Source: Zygnema cylindricum (Eukaryota; Streptophyta; Zygnematophyceae; Zygnematales; Zygnemataceae). Taken from it: 60,815 bases of DNA. The stretch covers positions 1 to 60,815 of the forward strand of contig JBBHKE010003273.1 in assembly GCA_037447655.1 (NCBI GenBank), read 5' to 3'. The notes below the pieces were generated by a model. It was not told where the DNA came from and did not search any database. It saw only the letters and a list, made by a program, of their open reading frames with translations. The first letter of the stretch is position 1, and each line of letters opens with the position of its first letter. Positions 1 to 9,402 of the stretch are shown one piece after another. Made by a program: the position numbers and the translations under genes.

Positions 1-1310
1 ATAGTAACCAAAAGTAATCATCAAGCGTGAAATAAAACCATGGAGCAACATTCTACATTAAACTTTAAATAACACGAAACATTTTGCATTAGACATGTAT
101 CAGATAGGCAACATTGAATAATGAGCACTGGACATTGCACATTGGACATTAGACATTGGACAATTAACATAAAACATGATATTTCGAGAAGTTTATGAAA
201 TGATCGGATGGTGGTCATTAAGCATTCTACAAAAAATCATAGCAATGTTTTATAATTGAGACAAGAAATGAAACCAGAATTGTTCAACTGATTACTGAAA
301 GCTATAGTTTATGATTGAGTTTATAATTGATGTTTAAATTCTATTTTACAATGATAATGATGATGGTGATTTCATAACAAAATATCATGAGCATGGTTAT
401 AGTTAATTCAGAAAATTAACCAAAAAATAACCATTGGACAACAACAATTGAATATGAATCGTATACTAAGCGAACGTCAGTCAAAACCCTAAATTATTTA
501 TAACTGTCACCACACATTCCTTTGTTTTTTATTTTTTCCTTTTCTAGGAAAGAGATTCTAAGAAGCTTTCACATCAGACAAATCAAAATCTAAAAACATG
601 GACGCCAACGACATCATTATTTCTCAACATTGCGGAATATTTTCATGCCATTTCAAAGAAAGCGGCAAAATTGTCATAAATGTTGACAAATTTCAAAAAC
701 ATTGAGCATTAGTCTTAACAATCAACTGACGAAACTGTCTAGTAAATATCAACATTGTCAACAAATAACAATAGTTGTCAATACCAAGAGAACGAAAACG
801 CATGTGCTTACTTTTTGCATTTCCGCACCTTGCAAAGCAAAACACCAGCGTCACGAATGCCACGCAACACAACATTTTTGTTGCATGGTCCATTGTGATT
901 CAACGAACACGATTGTGTTGGAGCCTTGCAGTCGAATGTCAGCCGTTTGTTACACAAATGTTACACGTTTTTCTTCTTTTTGGGTTTTTCCTCCCGCGGT
1001 GTAAATGCAACGTCGCGCGAACAGCTCACGGGTTCCCCGCATTAACTCGTTTTGCGAGGCAGGAAAAGCACCCGAGAGGACCGCCGCGACGCTTGGACGC
1101 TGGCGCTTGTCTCGAAGCGAAAACTGGTGTTGCACACATATTTAGTGCGGAGGCGGGGGTGTTGCGACAAAGACTGTTTGTCGCATCGATGGCGACTGAG
1201 AAAGCGCCACAAAAGTGTACGGATAGATACAGATTGAAAAGGCGGATCTCCGCTGTCCGGCGCCTCTTGCAACGCTTATCTCTCCTAAATATTGTATGGC
1301 ACTTTTGATA
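1..1310 (+). repeat. Dispersed repeat H, copy 1 (start cut by window edge)
   Basis: The segment at about 700-1300 reappears in inverted orientation at about 39640-40270, and the AT-rich part at 1-480 matches 40550-41000 on the other strand. The conserved block reads through overlapping frames in both copies (for example the frame containing LAKQNTSVTNA and QPFVTQML). I recognise no protein domain, so I treat it as a non-autonomous or decayed transposon and not a gene. Its left end lies outside the window. Confidence 0.7.
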
Positions 1311-1609
1311 AGAAACGTTTTATATGCTTTAAATGTATCACCATACTTAAAGTAAAGACAATGGAAGGATAAATTAAAAAGCAAGATGGTAACCCATCTG
1401 AGTCGGGGGTACAAAAGGGGTGACATGGCCAAAACTGAAAAACTACAAAAAAAAACAAATAGTGCGATGGGAACACAAAAAGAAGGAAACACTCAACAAG
1501 AAAAATAAAAGCACCCAAACTCAAAATGAAAAGCACGGCAACTCACCGAACCAAAATTACCACCCTAACCCCAACTCAATTAAATATCTAGGAAAAGCAA
1601 CCCCGTAAG
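1311..1609. other. No feature seen
   Basis: This is an A-rich stretch with a poly-A-like run near 1440-1520. It contains no convincing coding frame and no repeat partner that I found in the window. Confidence 0.5.
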
Positions 1610-1882
1610 TCCCCCCAGGCTGGGGGAGCACGTTGAGGGAGTTCCGGAACACGTCGACGATCCATAACCGCAATACTCGATCAAAGGAGAATAGAAGCCT
1701 GCACCGGCTGTAAAGCCACATATAACCGCTGACGATAAAAAGAAGTAAGGACAGATGTAGGAGGGCTCCGTCCTAGGCGCTCAAAAGCACATCGAGCACA
1801 AGTACGGAGAAACTCGTCCAGTGCAACACCCAAAAAACCAGAGATCTCGACCGCCATCAGAATAAAGTCATCCATAGGGTCC
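1610..1882 (-). pseudogene. C-terminal part of a non-LTR reverse transcriptase relic
   Basis: On the minus strand this reads MDDFILMAVEISGFLG and then LDEFLRTCARCAFERLG, in the style of the C-terminal part of plant non-LTR reverse transcriptase proteins. It ends exactly where copia element A begins. Its upstream part resumes on the far side of A at 9403 on the same strand. I infer that it is the downstream half of one relic split by A. GGTCC precedes the A insertion and GTTCT follows it, a plausible decayed 5-bp target duplication. Confidence 0.6.
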
Positions 1883-2094
1883 TATTGAAATTAATAGATT
1901 TCTAGAGTATTTTCTAGGTTTAAATATGTTAGTATAAAACGAAAAGAAAAGGACGGACAGTCTGCCTCCACCTCTCTCTCTAGCCCCCATATTTGTTGTA
2001 GTCATTGAAGGATAGGGAGGGTGGTTAATCCATGGCTGCCTTAGTTCACCAGGCAGTTATTTTTAGTAGGTTACTAAAAATATATCTAGCAAAC

Positions 2095-2172
2095 CCGAGA
2101 TTTGATCCCGGTACTTGTCGTTCGTCAAGTTGGCCGATATCGGTCAGCTTTATCCTATTAGACTAGGACCGG
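2095..2172 (-). other. tRNA-like hairpin block inside LTR (antisense)
   Basis: Read on the minus strand, the block has an A-box-like CTAATAGGATAAAGC, an anticodon-arm-like stem beginning CTGAC, a long spacer resembling a class II variable arm, and a T-arm-like stem with a seven-base loop ATCAAAT. The same block occurs in the 3' LTR of A (7459-7533), both LTRs of element B (19749-19830 and 24039-24120) and, more weakly, the solo LTR at 8160-8238. A matching acceptor stem is not evident, so it is not a functional tRNA gene as it stands. Confidence 0.4.
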
Positions 2173-2694
2173 TGCTAAATGCTATAATATCTGTTAGATA
2201 TATATTTGTTTAGGAAGGAACAAATTCATTTAACTGAAATTGTATACAGCATGTATAGATACAGTTTTAGAAAGTACAAAGTACGATACTATTGCGAAAC
2301 AGATACCGCGCATTTTGTTTCAACAGCGAAACAAATGTTGCGCAAGTATTTATAACAATTGAGATTTAATTTCGATTCAAATCCAACGGCGCACATTATC
2401 GTCGAAATCTCGGAGTGGTCACTTTGGCTTTTTGTGACATGGCATGATCTAGCGCCACGTGGAGAGATCACATTTGGTCGCGGGAATTCCGAGGAACATA
2501 CGGACGAGTAAAAAGAGGGCACGCGTCCACGTAATAGCCTTGTCGTACATTTGTCGTACAAAAGGTACAACGGCAGTAGTAATTTTTGGTACGGTACAGC
2601 AATATAATTGGTTTGTACTTCAGTAGATAGGAGTTATTAGAGGGAATCAGGACTTAGTGTTTTTGGTACAGTCACCTCTCCCCTTGAGGGTTTG

Positions 2695-2703
2695 TATAAA
2701 ATA
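2695..2703 (+). promoter_or_regulatory. TATA box of LTR A
   Basis: TATAAAATA lies about 215 bp before the LTR end, where a U3/R promoter is expected. The 3' LTR copy keeps it near 9183. Confidence 0.55.
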
Positions 2704-2916
2704 GGCATCTTTGCCACCCCATAACTTATCGCTTGGTTGGGCGTTTTTATAGATTCTTTTTCCTACGGACTCAAAGGAGTCTACGCTACAGAGGGGTTCA
2801 GTCAGATTGTCTGCTTGTCTGCTAAGGTAGCAGTGGTTGGCATTGAAAGTGGGTTAGTTAGTAACTATCTAGAGGCTTCCTGTATTTTGTAGTCCAATGG
2901 AGGACACAAAATTGCA

Positions 2917-2931
2917 GGTTATGGGCCCACC
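2917..2931 (+). other. Primer-binding site matching the tRNA-iMet anticodon arm
   Basis: GGTTATGGGCCCACC is the exact complement of the anticodon stem-loop stretch of plant initiator tRNA-Met (GGUGGGCCCAUAACC). This is not the usual match to a tRNA 3' end. Drosophila copia primes from a half-tRNA cut in this arm, and the same arrangement is inferred here. The gag ATG at 2921 is the complement of the CAU anticodon. Confidence 0.88.
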
Positions 2932-5900
2932 CTCTAGGGTGCCCACCTTTAATGGATATGGGTTCATTTTTTGGGAAGCCATGTTGATGGGAGCTTTGTG
3001 CAAAAAACGATTCTGGGGTATGGTCAGCGGATAAGTGAAACGTCCACCTTCGGGAACTCCAACAAGATTTGGAGGAGTAAGGTTTCCTCCAGCAACGGAT
3101 GCCTCACTGGAGGTGGCAGCTGATGGGGACAGCAGTGCGTCGGAAAAGGGGAAAGGGAAGGAGACACCCCTCACTCCTATTACCACAGTAGCGAGAGCGG
3201 CGACCGTGAAGACCGCGGAGAACGATACTCAAATGTGGGAGGATGTAAACATGCCAAGAACTTCATTCTGAGGCACCTCACTCAAGCTTTGGCTTCTCCT
3301 CATCTTCACATTTACAAGGCCGAGGAGTTGTGGGTGAGTTTGGTGGAGATTTATAGAGCAAGAACTATTCATGAGCTCTTGTTGGCTGAGCAAAAGCTAG
3401 TGAGTTACACTTACAAAGGAGGAAAGATGTTGGATTACTGTAATGATCTTTTTTGTTTGTATATGGAGATGGAAGGTGTCGGGTGGACAGGTACAATGAA
3501 AATGAAAGTTAACAATCTTATCATGAATGTACCAGATGAGTTCGAGAACATATTGTATCGAGTACAAGAAATGCCTGATAGTTTATGGAAATGGAACATA
3601 GTGGTCAGGATGATACTTGTGCAGGAAAACACAATGGAGATTAGGAGAGGAGGAAAAAGCATTTAAGATCTAGCAGCAGGAGGGGACCGATGGGGGAAGG
3701 ACCCGAAGAAACCGTACAAAGGGGAAAGAGATCATTCTGGAGGGCCGAGGCCCCTAAATGGTCTTTGTCATTTTTGCAAAAAGTTGGGACACTTCATCGC
3801 AGATTGTGTCAAGCTGTTGGAGTTGAGGCTCCAAGAGAAACGTGGAGGGGGTTCTTCCGGAGGGAAGAAAAGGGCACTTGTGCTTACAAAAGTGACAGGA
3901 GAAACCGAGGATGAGTCTTCTGACGAGGATGTGGAGCTTCTTCTTGATGAGAGTATGGAGGAGAAGGAGATCCCTCGGAGACAGAAGTGTGCCCTTGGAG
4001 CAAATCGGGAAGCTCCACAAGAAGGATGGATCATCGACTCAGGTGCATCCATGCATATATGTCGTGATAAGGAACTTTTCACTAAGCTAAGAAAGATCCC
4101 TATTGAAGAGATAGAGTATGGGGATGGGAGAGTGGTTACTACAGATCTAGTGGGATCAGTAGATGTGAAAGTTTTAGTGGAGGGTAAGACTCCTATACTT
4201 ACATTCTCAGATGTACTCTTCATTCGTCAGCTGAGTAAAAATCTTGTCTCTACGTTTGTGTTAGATTACAAAGAGTTTGATACCTTTATTAGAAAGAGAG
4301 TCTTTACAGTTAACTATGGGGATGCAGTTTACTTCACCGCAGATAAGGGTAGGGAAGGAATGTTTAGGCTGAACCTGAGTAATGAAAAGAAGAATGATTT
4401 ACTATGTTGGTGTTCCTAAGTTGATGATTTGGCATAAGCGGTTGGGGCATTGCATTTTGATAGGTTGAGGGAAATGAAAAAGCTTGGGGTAGTAGAAGGC
4501 ATTCAGTTTGGGGATAATGAAATGATGGATGATTGTAGTGGTTGTGCTCAAGGTAAAGCTCATAGACTTCACTTTCCCAAAGCCGCCACATATAAAGGTG
4601 AGAAAGTATTAGATTTGGTCCACACAGATATTTGGGGACCTGCAAAAGTACCTTCGGTTGGAGGAAAGAGGTTCATGATGACAATAACCGATAACTAGTC
4701 TAGATACTCTAGAGTCTACTTTCTAAAAACAAAGTCTGAAGAATCAACTTACTTCAAAGAATATAAAGCTTGGAGTGAGAAGTTGCATGAACCCCCATTA
4801 AGAGGATAAGGAGTGATAATGGGGGGGAATATACCTCTAACGAGTTTGAGGAATATCTAAGAGATGAGGGAGTGCAGCACCAGAAAACTGTACCATATAA
4901 CCCAGAACAAAATTGGGTAACTGAGAGGTTGAATCGAACACTAATAGATAGTGTATGCAGTATGTTGGCCGACAAGAAAATAGGAAAGAGATTTTGGGCA
5001 GAAGCAATGAACTGTGCCAACTACATTAAGAATAGAGTCCTTACCTCAGCTGTAAAGGGAGAGACACCTTATGAGAGATGGGTTGGAAGGAAACCATATA
5101 TCTCACACCTCAAAGTATTCGGTAGCCAAGTTTACAGTCTTGACACGGATAAGAAAAACTGGAAACTAGATGCTAAGGGAAAACCTGGATACTTTGTGGG
5201 ATATGATGAGGATGTTAAGGGATATAGAGTCTATGACTTAGCAAAGAAAGATATCATTCTGGTCAAACACTTAGTTGTCATGGATGAAGGGAAGTCATTT
5301 GACCCCTTCAAATATACAAAGAAGATAAGGATCAGATTTGAGTCCGAAAGTGAGGAGAACTCAGTCGTTCCCGAAAAAGACATGAGTGAAACTGTGATTA
5401 CAGATTCAGAGGAGATCGAAGATACAGGAGACTCACCGGAAACCTCACATACTCCTATGGACTTCGAGGAGATGGAAGAAGCGGGACAAGATACGGTTTT
5501 TATGGACAGGGGAGCCGATGAGACAGTGAGGAGAAATCCAAGACTTCCATCCATTCCAGCTTTAGAGTTGGAGGGAGGGAGAACGAGCAGCAAAAGGATA
5601 CTGGAAAAACATGCCGCTCATAAGGTAACTAAGCTATCTCACCCAGATGAGCCTCAGTCTTACTCGGAGGCAATGAATAGTCCGGAGAAAGAAAGATGGA
5701 TTAGAGCCATAAATGATGAGATGGCCTCTATCATGGAAGCAAATACTTCGGAACTAGCGGATTGTCATCCAGACAGAAAAAATATTAGGTGTCAATGGGT
5801 ATTTAAATGAAAACTGAACCCAGATAATACCATTGAGAGATATAAGGCTTGATTCGAAGCGAAAGGGTTCACCAAATGGAGGGGATTGACTATGAGGAGA

Positions 5901-7233
5901 CCTTTGCTCCAATCGTTCGGTTCCCATCAATAAGGATTCTCCTCAGTCTAGCAGCAGCGTAAGACATGGAAATACACCAGATGGACATTAAGACTGCTTT
6001 TCTTAATGGTGAGTTAGAGGAAGAAATTTTCATGAGGCAACCCGAGGGGTTCGTGGAAGAAGGAGAAGAGAGCAAAGTCTGCAGGCTCATAAAGTCCTTA
6101 TATGGACTGAAGCAGGCTCCCCGACAGTGGAATAATAAACTAGATGAGTTTCTCACCGGTCTGGGATATATCCGGATTAGCTCTGACCATTCTTTCTATA
6201 TGTTTGAAGATGAGAATAGTGTCATTTTTATTGCAATTTATGTGGATGAACTTCTTGTGTTGGGTAAATCTTTGGAAAAAATCGAAAGTTAAAGAAAGAT
6301 CTTAGAAGCAGATTTGATATGAAGGATTTAGGGGAGGCAAAATATATTTTGGGTATTCAAATGGAGAGAGATAGGGGGAAGAAGATTATCAAACTTACTC
6401 AGAAGGAAGCAATAGGTTATATGCTTGAGAAATTCTAGATGGAAAATGCTAACAGTTGTACCACTCCTATGGACTTGAAAAAAATAACTGATGGGAGTGT
6501 AGAAAGAGTGATGATCTTAGATGATCAGATGAGTCCAGAGGAGAGAGTTTATGAAGTCTATCCCTTTTAGACAGGTCGTAGGAAGTTTAATCTATTTTAT
6601 GAACTGTACAAGGCCGGACATAGTGGTAGCAGTTGGAGTATTCAATAGGAGTCTTAATGATCCTAAGAACAGAGACTGGGAGGCAGCAAAGAGAGTCATG
6701 AGATATCTGGTGGGAACCAAAGAGTTATGGTTGGATTTGGGAGGGGATCACACTAACATCACTACTTGGAGTTATGCCAGTTATGGGGACGCACCTATGA
6801 GAAGATGCACTTCTGGGTATGTGTTGTATGTTGGGGAAGGTGCATGCTGTTGGAGCAGTAAGCAACAAAAGGTGGTTGCTCAGTCTACTATGAAGGCCGA
6901 GTACATGGCCTCTTGTTCTGCTATGAAAGAGTTGATGTGGGTCAAGTCCTTGCTCCAAAAACTCGGGTATATGAAGCAGGGAGTGCGGAATAGTCTTGTG
7001 ATAATCAAGCTGCCATTGCAATTGCAGCTAATCCAAAACATCATTTTAAAGCTAAGCATATAGACATAAGATTGAGTTTTGTGAGGGAAAAAGTTGAGAA
7101 TAAGATTGTGAATCTTGTATATAGATCTGATGAGGAAATGGTGGCTGATATGATGAAAAAACCAGTACCCTCTCGTAAATTTAAATATTGTAGAGAAAAT
7201 TGTGAACTTAAACTGAAGGTAAAATTAGACTAA
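2921..7233 (+). pseudogene. gag-pol of copia element A, disrupted
   Basis: The frame opens MGPPSRVPTF and is stopped by TAA at 3032-3034, then frameshifts near 3250. In order I see a gag body, a zinc knuckle CHFCKKLGHFIADC (about 3770), a protease DSGAS motif (about 4038), an integrase zinc region ending CSGCAQGKAHR, a catalytic-core start VHTDIWGP (about 4620), a conserved integrase block PEQNWVTERLNRT (about 4900), reverse transcriptase with DIKTAFLNGELEEE and KSLYGLKQAPRQW, and an RNase H region with SSKQQKVVAQST and KAEYMA. The RT catalytic YVDD reads YVDE (about 6240). Numerous in-frame stops occur at 4417-4700 and 4790-4870. The element cannot be autonomous. Confidence 0.92.
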
Positions 7234-7246
7234 AAAATAAGGGGAG
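7232..7246 (+). other. Polypurine tract of element A
   Basis: The purine-rich AAAAAATAAGGGGAG directly precedes the 3' LTR. Element B has the near-identical tract GAAAATAAGGGGAG in the same place. Confidence 0.8.
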
Positions 7247-8012
7247 TGTCGAAATTTATAGATTTCTATAGTATTTTCTAGGTTTAAATATGTAAGTATA
7301 AAAGGAGAAGAAAAGGAAGGACAACCTGCCTCCACCTCCTCTCTCTAGCCCCCATACTTCTTGTAGTATTTGAAGGATAGAAAAGGTGGTTGATCCATGG
7401 CTGCTTTAGCTCACCAGGCAGTTATTTTAAGTAGGTTACAAAAAATATATTTGACGGACCCGGGATTTGATCCCGGTACCTGCCGTTTATCAAGTTGACA
7501 GATAGCTGTCAGCTTAATCATATTAGATTAGGACCAATGCTAAATGTTATAGTATTTGTTACATATATATTTGTTTAGGAAGGAACAAATTCATTTAGCT
7601 TAAATTGTATACGGCATGCATAGATACAATTTTAGAAAGTACGTAGTACGATACAATTGCGAAACAGATATCGCGCATTTTGTTTCGACAGCAAAACAAA
7701 TGTCGCGCAAGTATTTATAACGGTTGAGATTGCATTTCGATTCAAATCCAACGGCGCACATCATCGCCGAAATCTCCGAGTGGTCACTTTAGCTTTTTGT
7801 GACATGGCATGACTTAGCGCTACGTGGAGGGATCACATTTGGTCGCGGGAATTTCGAGGAACCTACAGACAAGTAAAAAAATGGCACGCTTCCACGTAAT
7901 AGCCTTGTCGTACATTTGTCGTACAAAAGGTACACCATTCGTAGTATTTTTTGGTACGGTACAACAATATAATTGGTCTGTACTTTAGTTTATTGGAGTT
8001 ATTAGTGGGAAT
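7247..8012 (+). repeat. 3' LTR of element A, first part
   Basis: It begins TGTCGAAATTTATAG after the polypurine tract and follows the 5' LTR closely up to GTGGGAAT. There the solo LTR at 8013 interrupts it. The LTR resumes at 9135. Confidence 0.9.
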
Positions 8013-9129
8013 TGTTGAAAAGTGATATTTTGTATTCTACTTTTTTTTTTAGTCTTGCAGTTCTCATACTTGTCGTAGTCACTGAGAATTGAGAGGCAGC
8101 CATGGCTGCCTTAGACAGATGAGAAGATATACAAAAGACAAAGCTCCTGTAAAAGTTATATTGAATCAGACATGATTTGATCTTGTAACCTCTAGACGAG
8201 GACCGTACAGAATTGGCGTCAGCCTTATCTGTTACGTTTTAATGAATTGATACACACATCATGTTTGATAATTATTCAAAGATGGCATGGCGACATATTC
8301 CTTTTAGCGACTTACGGAATGAAACGAAACATGGAATGTGTGGTACAGCACGAAATGTAGTACCGCACGAAATAAATGAAAGAGACATTTGATTTCGACA
8401 GACGAAATTAAATGTCGCGATTGATGAGTCGTGAAGCAAGAAGAAAATTTAAGCGGTCAACACGGAATGTTGACCGTCAAAATTCAACGGTCAACACAGA
8501 AATTTGACCAGTGAAATTCAACGGTCAACATTTATTCGGCGCATCGTTAGATCGAACGACTGCAATTGATCAACGTGAAAAGAACGGACGGCACGCGTGA
8601 GTGCCGGTATGCTGGAACGACTATCTGGGAGAAGTTCGGCGAAAAAGGGAGGAAATGACACGTGGCATTATCCTATAGGATGCCGGAAGAGAAAAAGGAC
8701 AGAATGCCATTGACCTATTTTGCGACGTGGCAGACTGGGAATAGTGCCGAATATATTCGTACATAAAGTACGGCGGCTGGTGTACTTTGTATGAACAATA
8801 AATAGGGTACTTCACTTTGATTGGTTTAGAGTAGGTTTTAAGAGATTTCAAGACTTAGACAAAATTTGAAAAAGTCCTCTATCACAGAGGCCATCTGTAC
8901 AAATATGTTGTCTTTGAACAACCATAACTTAATGCTCAGGTGAGCAAATTCAGTAATTCCTTTTGCAGCGGACTCGGGGGAGTCTATGCTACACAGGGGT
9001 GTAGTTAGCCAGATATTTTGTGTTCCACGGTGGGACTTATATACTGTCAAAGTCAAAAGTGAATATACTATCCTAGAAGCTTCACATAAGCTGGACAATC
9101 TGTTTACCAATTGAGGTCACAAATTTAAA
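8013..9129 (+). repeat. Solo LTR of a related copia family, inserted in the LTR of A
   Basis: It starts TGTTGAAAAG and ends near CACAAATTTAAA, and is flanked by the perfect 5-bp duplication GGAAT (8008-8012 and 9130-9134). Comparison with the uninterrupted 5' LTR of A shows exactly where it entered. It shares the GTAGTCACTGA and CCATGGCTGCC blocks and a weaker tRNA-like block (8160-8238). It also carries a short local repeat of GGTCAACA motifs at 8450-8530. No internal coding region is present, so it is either a solo LTR left by recombination or a very short non-autonomous unit. Confidence 0.85.
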
Positions 9130-9402
9130 GGAATCAGGACTTATTGTTTTTGGTACAGTCACCTCTCCCCTTGAGGGTTTGTATAAAATAGGCATCTTTG
9201 CCACTCTATAACTTATCGTTGGTTAGGCGTTTTCAGAGATTCTTTTTCCTACGGACTCAGGGGAGTCCAGGCTGCAGAGGGGTGCATTCAAATTGTCTGC
9301 TTGTCTGCTTGGGTAAGAGTGGTTGTCATTCAAAGTGGGTTAGTTAGTAATTATCTAGAGGCTTCCCGTATTCTGTAGTCTAATGGAGGACATAGAATTG
9401 CA
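9130..9402 (+). repeat. 3' LTR of element A, second part
   Basis: It runs from the duplicated GGAAT through the TATA region to GAATTGCA at 9402 and matches 2640-2916 of the 5' LTR. The non-LTR relic resumes at the next base. Confidence 0.88.

Larger units (their letters stand above)
1883..2916 (+). repeat. 5' LTR of copia element A
   Basis: It pairs with 7247-8012 plus 9135-9402. It begins TATTGAAAT (the 3' copy has TGTCGAAAT) and ends AAAATTGCA directly before the primer-binding site. Shared blocks with the LTRs of element B and the 8013 solo LTR include a GTAGTCA(T/C)TGA motif and CCATGGCTGCC near 1995-2040. A tRNA-like block lies at 2095-2172 and a TATA box at 2695-2703. Confidence 0.9.
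1883..9402 (+). mobile_element. Ty1/copia LTR retrotransposon A (decayed, complete outline)
   Basis: The order is 5' LTR (1883-2916), tRNA-iMet anticodon-arm primer-binding site (2917-2931), gag-protease-integrase-RT-RNase H (2921-7233), polypurine tract (7232-7246) and 3' LTR (7247-8012 resumed at 9135-9402). The 3' LTR is split by a solo LTR. Removing that insertion and its duplicated GGAAT leaves 1034 bp, the same length as the 5' LTR. The integrase before RT order is diagnostic for Ty1/copia. Many stops and frameshifts show it is dead. It sits inside a minus-strand non-LTR relic. Confidence 0.93.

Noticed and set aside
775-1308. A 177-codon open frame at the start of the window
   Set aside because: It lies wholly in dispersed repeat H, whose inverted copy opens a different mix of frames. 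No domain is recognisable, so it is not called as a gene.
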